Positions 32,799 through 40,957 are shown, counted from the first letter of the stretch. The stretch is 64,000 nucleotides of DNA from Candidatus Rubrivivax defluviihabitans (GCA_016709385.1 JADJMW010000022.1:434001-498000); one strand, 5' to 3'. Notes: generated by a model not told the origin, from the sequence alone. Made by a program: numbers and translations.

Positions 32799-33893
32799 AT
32801 GCAGATCCGCCCCGAACAGCTCGAAGCACAACTCGCGCGCGAACTCAAGGCGCTGTATACGATTCACGGCGACGAGCCGCTGCAGGCCCAGGAGGCGGGG
32901 GACGCCATCCGTGCCGCCGCGCGCGCGGCGGGCTTCGCCGAACGCAAGGTCTTCACCGTGAGCGGCACCCACTTCGACTGGAGCGGCGTGATCGGCGCGG
33001 CGCAGGCCATGAGCCTGTTCGCCTCGGCGCAGCTGATCGAGATCCGCATCCCGTCGGGCAAGCCCGGCAAGGAAGGCAGCGAGGCCCTGCAACGCTATTG
33101 CGTCGAGGTGTGCGAGCGGCTGTCGCGGGACGTGCTGACCCTGGTGCAGCTGCCGCGGCTGGACTGGCAGCAGGCGAAGGCGGCCTGGTTCAGCGCGCTC
33201 GACGCCGCGGGAACGACGGTGCGCGTGGAAACACTGGAGCGCAAGGCGCTGCCGGGCTGGCTGGCGCAGCGCCTGGCACGCCAGGGCCAGCGCGTGCAGG
33301 CCGGCGAGCCGGGGCAGCGCACGCTGGCCTTCTTCGCCGACCGCGTAGAGGGCAACCTGCTCGCTGCGCACCAGGAGCTGCAGAAGCTGGCGCTGCTGCA
33401 CCCGGCGGGCGAGCTGAGCTTCGAACAGGTGGAAGCCGCGGTGTTGAACGTGGCGCGCTACGACGTGACCCAGCTTTCCGAAGCCGTGTGGTCGGGCCAG
33501 GTGGCGCGCGCGCTGCGCATGCTCGAAGGTCTGCGCGCCGAAGGCGTTGCCGCCGTGATGGTGCACTGGTTGCTGGCCGACGATGTGCGCGCGCTGGCCC
33601 GTGCCCGCGCCGCACTCGACGACGGCAAGCCCCTGCCGCTGGCGTTGAAGGAAGCCCGGGTGTGGGGTGCGAAGGAAAGGGTCTTCGAACGCGCACTGCC
33701 GCGGCTGGAAACGCCGGCACTGGCCCAGCTGGTGCTCGCCGCCAGCGTCTGCGACGGCATCAACAAGGGTCTGAGGCACCCCGAATGGCCGCACGAGCCC
33801 TGGGATGCCCTGCGGCGGCTGGTGTTGATGTTCCTGCAGTCCAGCGCGCCTTCGACACCGCGCCCGTCCTCGCACCTGGCGCTGCACGCCTGA
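32799..33893 (+). CDS. holA: DNA polymerase III delta subunit
   Basis: 364 residues. The clamp-loader delta fold begins with IRPEQLEAQLARELKALYTIHGDEPL and includes FFADRVEGNLLAAHQELQKLALL. It opens the beta sliding clamp at primed sites. Length and position after lptE match the family. It ends 20 bp before a convergent dehydrogenase gene. Confidence 0.95.
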   Translation: MQIRPEQLEAQLARELKALYTIHGDEPLQAQEAGDAIRAAARAAGFAERKVFTVSGTHFDWSGVIGAAQAMSLFASAQLIEIRIPSGKPGKEGSEALQRYCVEVCERLSRDVLTLVQLPRLDWQQAKAAWFSALDAAGTTVRVETLERKALPGWLAQRLARQGQRVQAGEPGQRTLAFFADRVEGNLLAAHQELQKLALLHPAGELSFEQVEAAVLNVARYDVTQLSEAVWSGQVARALRMLEGLRAEGVAAVMVHWLLADDVRALARARAALDDGKPLPLALKEARVWGAKERVFERALPRLETPALAQLVLAASVCDGINKGLRHPEWPHEPWDALRRLVLMFLQSSAPSTPRPSSHLALHA

Positions 33894-33913
33894 AGACCGG
33901 GCGCACGGTGCGC

Positions 33914-34816
33914 TCAGTACGACCGCTGGCGGTCGACGAGGTGCGCGATGGGCCGGCCGTCGCGTGCGGCGCGCAGGTTGACCGCCGCCACCACGGCGGC
34001 GCTGCGCGGGTCGGTGGCCGCGGCGGCGTGCGGCAGCACCGTCACCCGCGGGTGGGTCCAGTAAGGGTGGCCGGCCGGCAGCGGCTCGGTGTGGAAGACA
34101 TCGAGCACGGCGTGGCGCAGGTGCCCGACGTCCAGTGCCGCCAGCAGGTCGGCGTCGACCACGTGCGCGCCGCGGGCCAGGTTCACCACGGCGGCCCCTG
34201 CCGGCAGCGCGGCGAAGAAGCGGGCGTCGAGCAGGCCGCGGGTCTCGGGCGTGAGCGGCAGCAGGTTGATCACGATGTCGGCCTGGGCCAGCAATGGCGC
34301 CAGGGCGCTGCCGTCACGGCGCCAGCCCATCACGCGATAGCCCAGCGGCACCAGCCGATCGACCGTCGCGCGGCCCATGGCGCCCTGGCCGAGCACGAGC
34401 ACCCGAAGATCGTCGGCGCGGCGTTGTGCATGCTGCAGCCACACACCCTGCCGCTGCTGTTGGGCATAGACGAAGAAGTCGCGCTGCAGCGACAGCACGG
34501 CCCAGAGCGCGGTTTCGGCCATGGCTGCACTCATGGCCGGGTCCACCATGCGCGCGATGGGCACGCCGGCGGGCAGCGTGGCATCGGCGAGCAGGCGGTC
34601 GACACCGGCCCACAGGCTCTGAATCAGGCGCAGATGCGGCAGGCCCTGCAGGCTGCCGGGCGGCGGGTTGGCGACCACGGCGGCCTGCACCTCGGCGGGC
34701 CGCGCGCGCGCCGCGGCCATGTCGAGCCAGCGGGCCTCGGGCAGGGCCGCGGCGAGCGCGTCGTGCCATTGCGCAGTCTCGGCCACGTCCATGTCGCCGC
34801 ACAACAGCACCTTCAT
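33914..34816 (-). CDS. D-2-hydroxyacid dehydrogenase (glyoxylate/hydroxypyruvate reductase A type)
   Basis: 300 residues. NAD(P)-binding GQGAMGRATVDRL in the middle, NLARGAHVVDADLLAAL, and the DVFHTEPLPAGHPYWTHPRV stretch with the catalytic His-Glu region typical of GhrA-like enzymes. It reduces glyoxylate, hydroxypyruvate or a similar 2-oxoacid. ATG 34816 overlaps the pncC stop (ATGA). It is last in the thiL-pgpA-pncC run, so it may be coexpressed by position rather than by pathway. Confidence 0.87.
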   Translation of the reverse strand: MKVLLCGDMDVAETAQWHDALAAALPEARWLDMAAARARPAEVQAAVVANPPPGSLQGLPHLRLIQSLWAGVDRLLADATLPAGVPIARMVDPAMSAAMAETALWAVLSLQRDFFVYAQQQRQGVWLQHAQRRADDLRVLVLGQGAMGRATVDRLVPLGYRVMGWRRDGSALAPLLAQADIVINLLPLTPETRGLLDARFFAALPAGAAVVNLARGAHVVDADLLAALDVGHLRHAVLDVFHTEPLPAGHPYWTHPRVTVLPHAAAATDPRSAAVVAAVNLRAARDGRPIAHLVDRQRSY

Positions 34817-35301
34817 GGCCGGGCCGCCTCGGTCAGGCGCTGCAGCGCCGCGTGCACGCTGGCGCCGCGCACCGCATCGCGGTCGCCGCCGAGTTGCAGC
34901 AACTCGGTCCGTACGTCGGCCACCGTGCCCCAGGCCAGCCACACCGTGCCCACCGGCTTGCCGGGCACCGCGCCGCCTGGCCCGGCGATACCGGTCACCG
35001 CCAACGCCAGATCCACCGGTGCGCATCGCAACGCACCTTGCACCATGGCCCGTGCCACGGCCTCGCTGACGGCACCCTGCGCTTCGATCAAGGTGGCGTC
35101 GACGCCCAGCAGTTCGATCTTGGCCGCATTGCTGTAAGTCACGAAGCCGCGATCGAACCAGTCGCTGGACCCGGCCAGTTGCGTGCATGCGGCGGCGATC
35201 AGGCCACCGGTGCAGCTTTCGGCGGTGGCGATGCGCCAGCCGCGGCGGCGCAGCGCATCGGCCAATACGAGCACCTGGGGTTCGAAGGCCTGCAGTTCCA
35301 T
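34813..35301 (-). CDS. pncC: Nicotinamide-nucleotide amidohydrolase (CinA C-terminal family)
   Basis: 162 residues. The PncC/CinA-C signature TAESCTGGLIAA lies near residue 25, followed by AVTGIAGPGGAVPGKPVGTVW. It deamidates nicotinamide mononucleotide in NAD recycling. The CinA N-terminal domain is absent, as in the stand-alone YgaD/PncC form. It starts 17 bp after the pgpA stop. Confidence 0.93.
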   Translation of the reverse strand: MELQAFEPQVLVLADALRRRGWRIATAESCTGGLIAAACTQLAGSSDWFDRGFVTYSNAAKIELLGVDATLIEAQGAVSEAVARAMVQGALRCAPVDLALAVTGIAGPGGAVPGKPVGTVWLAWGTVADVRTELLQLGGDRDAVRGASVHAALQRLTEAARP

Positions 35302-35317
35302 GGTGCCGGCTCCGTCT

Positions 35318-35857
35318 TCAATCCAGCCCCAGCAGCGGCGGCAGCGCCACGGCCAGCGCGATGACGAGCAGCGTGCACACGGCGGCCACGAGGTCGTCGA
35401 ACAGGATGCCAAAGCCCTGGCGCCAGCCGATGGCCTGGCCCGGCTGCAGCTTGCACAGCCGGTCGGCCCAGCCCACCGGCCCGGGCTTGGCAGCGTCGAA
35501 ATAACGGAACAGCGCGAAGGCCAGCAACTGGTCCCAGGCGCTGGCCGGCGTGAGCAGCCACAGCACGATCCAGAAGGCCACGATCTCGTCCCAGACGATG
35601 GCGCCGGGGTCGGCGATGCCCAGGTGCCGCGCCGTCAGCGTACAGGCCCACAGGCCGCCGGCGAGCGCGGCCATGATGAGCAGGCCCCAGCCGACATCGC
35701 CCAGCCAGCGGTCGAGCAGCACGAACGACACCCAGCCCCAGAGCGTGCCCAGGGTGCCCGGTGCCCAGCGCGACAGGCCGCTGCCGAAGCCCAGCGCGAC
35801 CCAGTGCGCCGGGTGGCGCAGCATGAATCCCGCAGAGACGCGCACGGCGGCCATCAT
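35318..35857 (-). CDS. pgpA: Phosphatidylglycerophosphatase A
   Basis: 179 residues with several hydrophobic segments (GWGLLIMAALAGGLWA, FWIVLWLLTP, VCTLLVIALAVALPP) and the active-site region DPGAIVWDEIVAFW. It removes the phosphate of phosphatidylglycerophosphate to give phosphatidylglycerol at the inner membrane. Start ATG 35857 overlaps the thiL stop by 4 bp (ATGA); the next codon 35854 is also ATG. Confidence 0.95.
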   Translation of the reverse strand: MMAAVRVSAGFMLRHPAHWVALGFGSGLSRWAPGTLGTLWGWVSFVLLDRWLGDVGWGLLIMAALAGGLWACTLTARHLGIADPGAIVWDEIVAFWIVLWLLTPASAWDQLLAFALFRYFDAAKPGPVGWADRLCKLQPGQAIGWRQGFGILFDDLVAAVCTLLVIALAVALPPLLGLD

Positions 35858-36807
35858 GCAAAGTGGTCGAAACCGCGCCAGGATGCCGGCAGCACCTGGC
35901 CGGCGGCGTCCAGCACCCGCAGTCCCGTGCCGGACACGATCTCGCCGCAGCGCGTCACCGCCACGCCGGCCCGCCCGGCCGCCGCCAGCACGGCGTCGCG
36001 GCGCGCGGGTGGGGCGGTGAAGAGCAGTTCATAGTCGTCGCCGCCGGCGAGCACGCATTGCCGCTGCAGCGCCAGCGGCAGCGCGGCCAGCACGGTGCTG
36101 CGCGGCAGGGCGTCGGCGTGCAGCACGGCGCCCACGCCCGAGCGCTGCAGCACGTGGCCGAGATCGCCCACGAGGCCGTCGCTGAGGTCGATGGCGCTGC
36201 TGGCCACACCACGCAGCGCCAGGCCGAGCGCCACGCGCGGCTGCGGCAGTTCCATCCCGCGGCGCGCGGTCTCGAAGCCTTCACCGGTCAATGAGGCGGT
36301 ACCGCGAAAGACCTCCAGCGCCAGCCGCGCGTCGCCCAGCGCGCCGCTGACCCAGAGATCGTCGCCCGGCCGTGCCCCGCTGCGCAGCAAGGCCTGGCCG
36401 GCCGGCACCTGCCCGAAGACGGTGATGCAGATATTCAGCGGTCCAGCGGTGGTATCGCCGCCGACGAGTTCGATGCCGTGCGCGTCCGCCAGCGCCAACA
36501 TGCCCTGCGCAAAGCCGGCCAGGAATTCGTCGTCCGCGCGCGGCAGCGCCAGCGCCAGCGTGAAGGCCAGCGGCTCGGCGCCGCAGGCGGCCAGGTCGCT
36601 CAAGTTGACCGCCAGCGCCTTGTGGCCCAGCCGCCCGGGCGGCACGGTGGAAAGGAAGTGGCGCCCCTCGACCAGCATGTCGCACGACACTGCGAGCTGC
36701 ATGCCGGCGCCCGGCTGCAGCAGCGCGCAGTCGTCGCCCACACCCAGAGCAGCACGCCGCACCGGCCGCGTGAAGTGGCGCGCGATGAGCTCGAATTCAC
36801 CGGCCAT
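35854..36807 (-). CDS. thiL: Thiamine-monophosphate kinase
   Basis: 317 residues. Begins GEFELIARHF as in ThiL; ALGVGDDCALL, SCDMLVEGRHF and GGDTTAGP carry the Mg/ATP-binding aspartates. It makes thiamine diphosphate from thiamine monophosphate. First gene of the overlapping thiL-pgpA-pncC-dehydrogenase operon. It is divergent from maeB with a 119-bp intergenic region. Confidence 0.96.
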   Translation of the reverse strand: MAGEFELIARHFTRPVRRAALGVGDDCALLQPGAGMQLAVSCDMLVEGRHFLSTVPPGRLGHKALAVNLSDLAACGAEPLAFTLALALPRADDEFLAGFAQGMLALADAHGIELVGGDTTAGPLNICITVFGQVPAGQALLRSGARPGDDLWVSGALGDARLALEVFRGTASLTGEGFETARRGMELPQPRVALGLALRGVASSAIDLSDGLVGDLGHVLQRSGVGAVLHADALPRSTVLAALPLALQRQCVLAGGDDYELLFTAPPARRDAVLAAAGRAGVAVTRCGEIVSGTGLRVLDAAGQVLPASWRGFDHFA

Positions 36808-36926
36808 GCGTCACACCCGATACCATCCGTCTGCACCTTTTCAGCCCCGCCTGCACAGCCCCGAGTTTCGCCTGTTTCCGGCGCCCGGGGCTCGACCCGC
36901 ACGGCCTTGAACAAAGAGACAAACCC

Positions 36927-39278
36927 ATGCCGAACAGCGCCAACGACACCCAGGTACAGCAGGCCGCCGAATTGAAGCGCGCCGCGCTGGAATACCACGA
37001 GTTTCCGACCCCCGGCAAGCTGGCGGTGCAGGCCACGAAGCAGATGACGAACCAGCGCGACCTGGCGCTGGCCTATTCGCCCGGCGTGGCCGCGGCCTGC
37101 GAGGAAATCGTCGCCGACCCGGCGAATGCCTTTCGCTACACCGCACGCGGCAACCTGGTGGCGGTGGTCACCAACGGCACCGCGGTGCTGGGCCTGGGCA
37201 ACATCGGCCCGCTGGCGGCCAAGCCGGTGATGGAAGGCAAGGCGGTGCTGTTCAAGAAATTCGCAGGCATCGACGTCTTCGACCTCGAGATCGACGAACC
37301 CGACCTCGACAAGCTCGTGGACGTGATCGCCGCGCTGGAGCCCACTTTCGGCGGCATCAACCTGGAAGACATCAAGGCACCCGACTGCTTCTACGTCGAA
37401 CGCCGGCTGCGCGAACGCATGAAGATCCCGGTCTTCCACGACGACCAGCACGGCACCGCCATCGTGGTGGGCGCGGCACTGCTGAATGCGCTCACCGTCG
37501 TGGGCAAGTCCGTCGCCCAGGTCAAGCTCGTGACCTCAGGCGCCGGCGCCGCGGCGCTGGCCTGCCTGGGGTTGCTGGTGAAGCTGGGTGTCAAGCGCGA
37601 GAACATCTGGGTCACCGACCTGGCCGGCGTGGTCCATGCCGGACGCACCGAGCTGATGGACGAGGACAAGGCGGTCTACGCCCAGCCCACGCACCTGCGC
37701 ACGCTGGCCGAAGTGCTGGAAGGCGCCGACATCTTCCTCGGCCTTTCCGCCGGCGGCGTGCTCAAGCCGGCCATGGTCAGCGTGATGGCCCGCCAGCCGA
37801 TCATCTTCGCGCTGGCCAACCCCACGCCCGAGATCGCGCCCGAACTGGCCAAGGCGGCCCGCCCCGACGCCATCATCGCCACCGGCCGCACCGACTACCC
37901 GAACCAGGTCAACAACGTCCTGTGTTTTCCGTACATCTTCCGCGGCGCATTGGACTGCGGCGCGACCACGGTGACCGACGCGATGGAAATCGCCGCCGTG
38001 CGCGCCATCGCCGAACTCGCGCGTGCCGAGCAGAGCGACGTGGTTGCCGCGGCCTATGCAGGTGCCAACCTGAGCTTCGGGCCCGAATACCTGATCCCCA
38101 AGCCGTTCGACCACCGGCTGATGGAGAAGATCGCGCCGGCGGTGGCGCGCGCCGCGGCCGAGTCGGCCGTGGCGACGCGGCCGATCGCCGACCTGGAGGC
38201 CTACCGCGAGAAGCTCAAGACCTTCGTCTATGCCTCGGGCACGACGATGAAGCCGATCTTCATGCTCGCCAAGCGCGCCCAGCACAAGCGCGTGGCCTAC
38301 GCCGAGGGCGAGGAGGAGCGCGTGCTGCGCGCCGTGCAGGTGGTGGTCGACGAAGGCCTGGCGCGGCCGATGCTGATCGGCCGCCCGGCGGTGATCCAGG
38401 CCCGCGCGCAGGCCTTCGGGCTGCGGCTGAGGGAGGGGGCCGACTACGACGTCGTGAATGTCGAGCACGACGAGCGCTACCGCGACTTCTGGATGACCTA
38501 CCACCGCATGACCGAACGCAAGGGCGTCACGGTGCAGGTGGCCAAGATCGAGATGCGGCGCCGGCTGACGCTGATCGGCGCCATGCTGCTGCACAAGGGC
38601 CAGGTCGACGGCCTGCTGTGCGGCACCTGGGGCACCACGACCAACCACCTGCATTACATCGACCAGGTCATCGGCAAGCGCCAGGGCGGCAGCCCGCGCA
38701 CGCGGCAGGACGTGCAGGTCTACGCCTGCATGAACGGCTTGGTGCTGCCCGGGCGCCAGGTCTTCCTGGTCGACACCCACGTCAACGCCGACCCCAGCGC
38801 CGAGGAACTGGCCGAGATCACCGCGATGGCGGCCGAGGAGATGCAGCGTTTCGGCATCGAGCCGCGCGCGGCGCTGCTGTCGCACTCCAATTTCGGCACC
38901 AGCGACCACGCCAGCGCGCTGAAGATGCGGCGCACGCTGGCGCTGCTGCGCGAGCAGGCCCCCTGGCTGCAGGTGGACGGCGAGATGCACGGCGACATCG
39001 CGCTGGACCCCGCCGCGCGCCACAAGCTGATGCCGCGCTGCACGCTGCAGGGCGAGGCCAATCTGCTGGTGCTGCCCAATATCGACGCCGCCAATATCTC
39101 CTACAACCTGCTCAAGGCGGCGGCCGGCGGCGGCATCGCCATCGGCCCGGTGCTGCTGGGTGCGGCCAAGCCGGTGCACGTGCTCACCGCCTCGGCCACC
39201 GTGCGGCGCATCGTCAACATGACCGCCCTCACCGTCGCGGATGCTGAGGCCGGACGTGCGTCAAGCCCTGCGGCTTGA
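36927..39278 (+). CDS. maeB: NADP-dependent malic enzyme with phosphotransacetylase-like domain
   Basis: 783 residues. N-terminal malic enzyme half (DLALAYSPGVAAACEEI, NLEDIKAPDCFYVERRL, FHDDQHGTAIVVGAALLNAL) and C-terminal phosphate acetyltransferase-like half (from about residue 440). It decarboxylates malate to pyruvate with NADPH formation; the PTA half is regulatory in known MaeB proteins. The last residues (about ADAEAGRASSPAA) are encoded by the first unit of the downstream hairpin array, and the stop codon lies inside its stem. Confidence 0.96.
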   Translation: MPNSANDTQVQQAAELKRAALEYHEFPTPGKLAVQATKQMTNQRDLALAYSPGVAAACEEIVADPANAFRYTARGNLVAVVTNGTAVLGLGNIGPLAAKPVMEGKAVLFKKFAGIDVFDLEIDEPDLDKLVDVIAALEPTFGGINLEDIKAPDCFYVERRLRERMKIPVFHDDQHGTAIVVGAALLNALTVVGKSVAQVKLVTSGAGAAALACLGLLVKLGVKRENIWVTDLAGVVHAGRTELMDEDKAVYAQPTHLRTLAEVLEGADIFLGLSAGGVLKPAMVSVMARQPIIFALANPTPEIAPELAKAARPDAIIATGRTDYPNQVNNVLCFPYIFRGALDCGATTVTDAMEIAAVRAIAELARAEQSDVVAAAYAGANLSFGPEYLIPKPFDHRLMEKIAPAVARAAAESAVATRPIADLEAYREKLKTFVYASGTTMKPIFMLAKRAQHKRVAYAEGEEERVLRAVQVVVDEGLARPMLIGRPAVIQARAQAFGLRLREGADYDVVNVEHDERYRDFWMTYHRMTERKGVTVQVAKIEMRRRLTLIGAMLLHKGQVDGLLCGTWGTTTNHLHYIDQVIGKRQGGSPRTRQDVQVYACMNGLVLPGRQVFLVDTHVNADPSAEELAEITAMAAEEMQRFGIEPRAALLSHSNFGTSDHASALKMRRTLALLREQAPWLQVDGEMHGDIALDPAARHKLMPRCTLQGEANLLVLPNIDAANISYNLLKAAAGGGIAIGPVLLGAAKPVHVLTASATVRRIVNMTALTVADAEAGRASSPAA

Positions 39279-39700
39279 CGCACGCCTGCCGAAGGACCGG
39301 CCGCATGCTTGCGGCCGGGCGGAAGCGGGACGTTCAAGCCTGCCTGCGCAGGCTTGAACGCCAGCTTCCGGGCCCGAGCTCTGCGAGGGCGCGGCCTGCA
39401 AGGCTGAGGCTGGACGTACGTCAGGCCCTGCGGCCTGACGTATGCCTGCCGAGGAGCCCGAGCTCTGCGAGGGCGCGGCCTGCAAGGCCGAGGCGGGACG
39501 CGGATCAGTCCCTGCGGACTGATCTGCGCCTGCCGAGGAGCCCGAGCTCCGCGAGGGCGCGGCCTGCAAGGCTGAGGCCGGACGTGCGTCAAGCTGACGC
39601 GAGGACGCGCCAGCGTTGCCTGCCGTCCAAGCTCGCGCAGGCGCGCTTGGAGCCGCGGCAAGCAACCCCTGCGGCTTGACGCACGCCTGCCGAAGGACCA
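39241..39700. repeat. Array of 84-bp hairpin repeat units with CTGC loops
   Basis: Four units start at 39241, 39401, 39485 and 39569; the clean period is 84 bp. Each carries a 13-bp stem with loop CTGC at the same register: 39255-39284, 39415-39444, 39499-39528 and 39583-39685 (split). Stem sequences differ, CGTGCGTCAAGCC, CGTACGTCAGGCC and CGCGGATCAGTCC, yet pairing is kept by matching changes on the other arm. The constant part is GCCTGCCGA followed by GCCCGAGCTC and GAGGGCGCGGCCTGCAAGG. Unit 1 holds ~76 extra bases with two more hairpins; unit 4 is split by a 73-base hairpin insert. No intervening unique spacers. Confidence 0.85.
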
Positions 39701-39856
39701 GGCGGACGATCGCGCCGCTGACGCAATGCACAAAACGGAGGGCAAACCCTATTACGAATGTGTGAATCGGCCCCTGTCCCGAGCCATCACGACCATAGGA
39801 AACATGTGAGTGCACACTCATTTATCCGTCTTCCTGCCCCATTCTTGGGCAACAGC

Positions 39857-39885
39857 TTGAGTTTTCAGGGGGGTTACGGTAGCAT
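39857..39885 (+). promoter_or_regulatory. Promoter of the ribonuclease-barstar pair
   Basis: TTGAGT (39857-39862) and TAGCAT (39880-39885) are 17 bp apart, giving a ~70-nt leader to ATG 39961. An inverted repeat TGAGTG/CACTCA (39807-39820) lies 36 bp further upstream and could be a regulator site. This part of the window is visibly less GC-rich. Confidence 0.5.
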
Positions 39886-39960
39886 CTCGCATTCGATTTT
39901 CAGGGTTATCCCGTGTTCTGGACCGGTCCGGTCCCGTCGGGCAGTGTGCTGCGACGGGCA

Positions 39961-40341
39961 ATGCGCAAGTGGGGGGTCGCCGTGGTGGTGGCCTCGGGCT
40001 TGGCGACCGGTGCTGTGGTGCATGCCCGGACTCCCGAGGCCCCGGCAGGCGTACCGCCGGTGGTCGTGGCCTCGCTGCCACCGGAAGCTCGGCAGACCCA
40101 TCAGCTCATCCTGAACGGCGGCCCGTTTCCGTACCAGAAGGACGGCACCGTGTTCGGCAACCGCGAACGCCTGCTGCCCCCCAGGGCGCGAGGCCACTAC
40201 AGGGAATACACCGTGAAGACGCCGGGGGCGGCAGACCGTGGTGCGCGGCGCATTGTTTGCGGCGGCAGTCCACCGAACCGCCCCGACGTTTGTTATTACA
40301 CGGGTGACCACTACGCGAGCTTCAGCCGCATCGCGCAGTGA
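39961..40341 (+). CDS. Secreted guanyl-specific ribonuclease (RNase Sa/N1 type)
   Basis: 126 residues. Signal peptide MRKWGVAVVVASGLATGAVV with cleavage near HA-RT. The catalytic domain aligns with RNase Sa/barnase: E82 (general base, HYREYTV), R93 and R97 (DRGARR), and H117 (general acid, GDHYASF), with the family words GGPFPYQKDGTVFGNRE. Two cysteines (C100, C111) could pair. It cleaves RNA after guanosine. GTG 39913 is a possible longer start, but the signal peptide points to 39961. Directly followed by a barstar gene, the normal intracellular inhibitor. Confidence 0.88.
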   Translation: MRKWGVAVVVASGLATGAVVHARTPEAPAGVPPVVVASLPPEARQTHQLILNGGPFPYQKDGTVFGNRERLLPPRARGHYREYTVKTPGAADRGARRIVCGGSPPNRPDVCYYTGDHYASFSRIAQ

Positions 40342-40391
40342 GGACCAGTGCCGAGTGTTTCTTACATTGCTTCCCAAGGAGGAAGTCGACC

Positions 40392-40787
40392 ATGGAGTTG
40401 CAGACCATCCGGCCCAATATCGTGCAGGCGATCAGGGCATACCGGGTTGACGACCTGTTGCAGGCGGCCGGCGCCAGCGGCCACCATTTCCTCTACGCCA
40501 ACCTGTCCGGCACGCAGACCAAGCAAGAGGTGCTGGAGGCCATCGCGCAGGCGTTCACCTTCCCGGCGCACTTCGGCAAGAACCTCGATGCTCTGTACGA
40601 CTGCATGACCGACCTGGTGCACAAGGCCGGCGCGCAGCCCGGCTTCGTGGTCGTGCTCGAGCAGATTCCAGACAACCCGCGCTTCGATCGCGAAGCCCGC
40701 GAGCAGTTGCTGGAGGTCTTCCGCGACGCCGCCGAATTCTGGGGGGAGCGGCGAATACCGTTCCGATGTTTCTATTCTTTTCAGTAG
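40392..40787 (+). CDS. Barstar family ribonuclease inhibitor
   Basis: 131 residues, about 40 longer than classical barstar (89). The inhibitory helix FGKNLDALYDCMTDL keeps D66 and D70, equivalent to barstar D35 and D39 that plug the barnase active site. The extra N-terminal ~30 residues are seen in many proteobacterial homologues. A strong AAGGAGG Shine-Dalgarno precedes ATG 40392; the ribonuclease has none of that strength, so inhibitor should outnumber enzyme. Cytoplasmic. Gap to the nuclease 50 bp. Confidence 0.93.
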   Translation: MELQTIRPNIVQAIRAYRVDDLLQAAGASGHHFLYANLSGTQTKQEVLEAIAQAFTFPAHFGKNLDALYDCMTDLVHKAGAQPGFVVVLEQIPDNPRFDREAREQLLEVFRDAAEFWGERRIPFRCFYSFQ

Positions 40788-40821
40788 CCCGCTCCCTGGA
40801 ATTCGGGTCATGGGAGCGGGC
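40787..40821 (+). other. Perfect 10-bp hairpin after barstar
   Basis: Arms GCCCGCTCCC (40787-40796) and GGGAGCGGGC (40812-40821) around a 15-base loop, starting on the last base of the barstar stop codon. No T-tract follows, so it is more likely to stabilise mRNA or be a repeat than to terminate. Confidence 0.5.
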
Positions 40822-40957
40822 GACGGAAGTGGCCCAGGCAAGCGCAGTCAAGGCAGTGAAGGTGGTGCCCAAGAACGGCACCAACCCCAACTTCGGCATG
40901 AACATGCCGCTGATGAGCAGCGCTTTCGATACCGCGGCGTGGCTGAACGCCGCGTGA
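40822..40957 (+). other. Possible coding remnant, unknown
   Basis: The frame that contains ATG 40766 ends with residues VVPKNGTNPNFGMNMPLMSS and stops at 40957. Its codons show the GC-ending preference of real genes here, but it has no Shine-Dalgarno and its start overlaps barstar. It could be the 3' tail of a decayed gene or a small ORF. No family recognised. Confidence 0.25.

Noticed and set aside
39401..39568. CRISPR array
   Set aside because: The 84-bp units abut without unique spacers and vary inside the stems, not between repeats; no cas genes are present.
39261..39821. Minus-strand frame of 186 codons (and a similar one at 39101-39745) over the hairpin array
   Set aside because: It consists of translated repeats (recurrent RPASALQAAPS-type words) with no family similarity, Shine-Dalgarno or codon preference.
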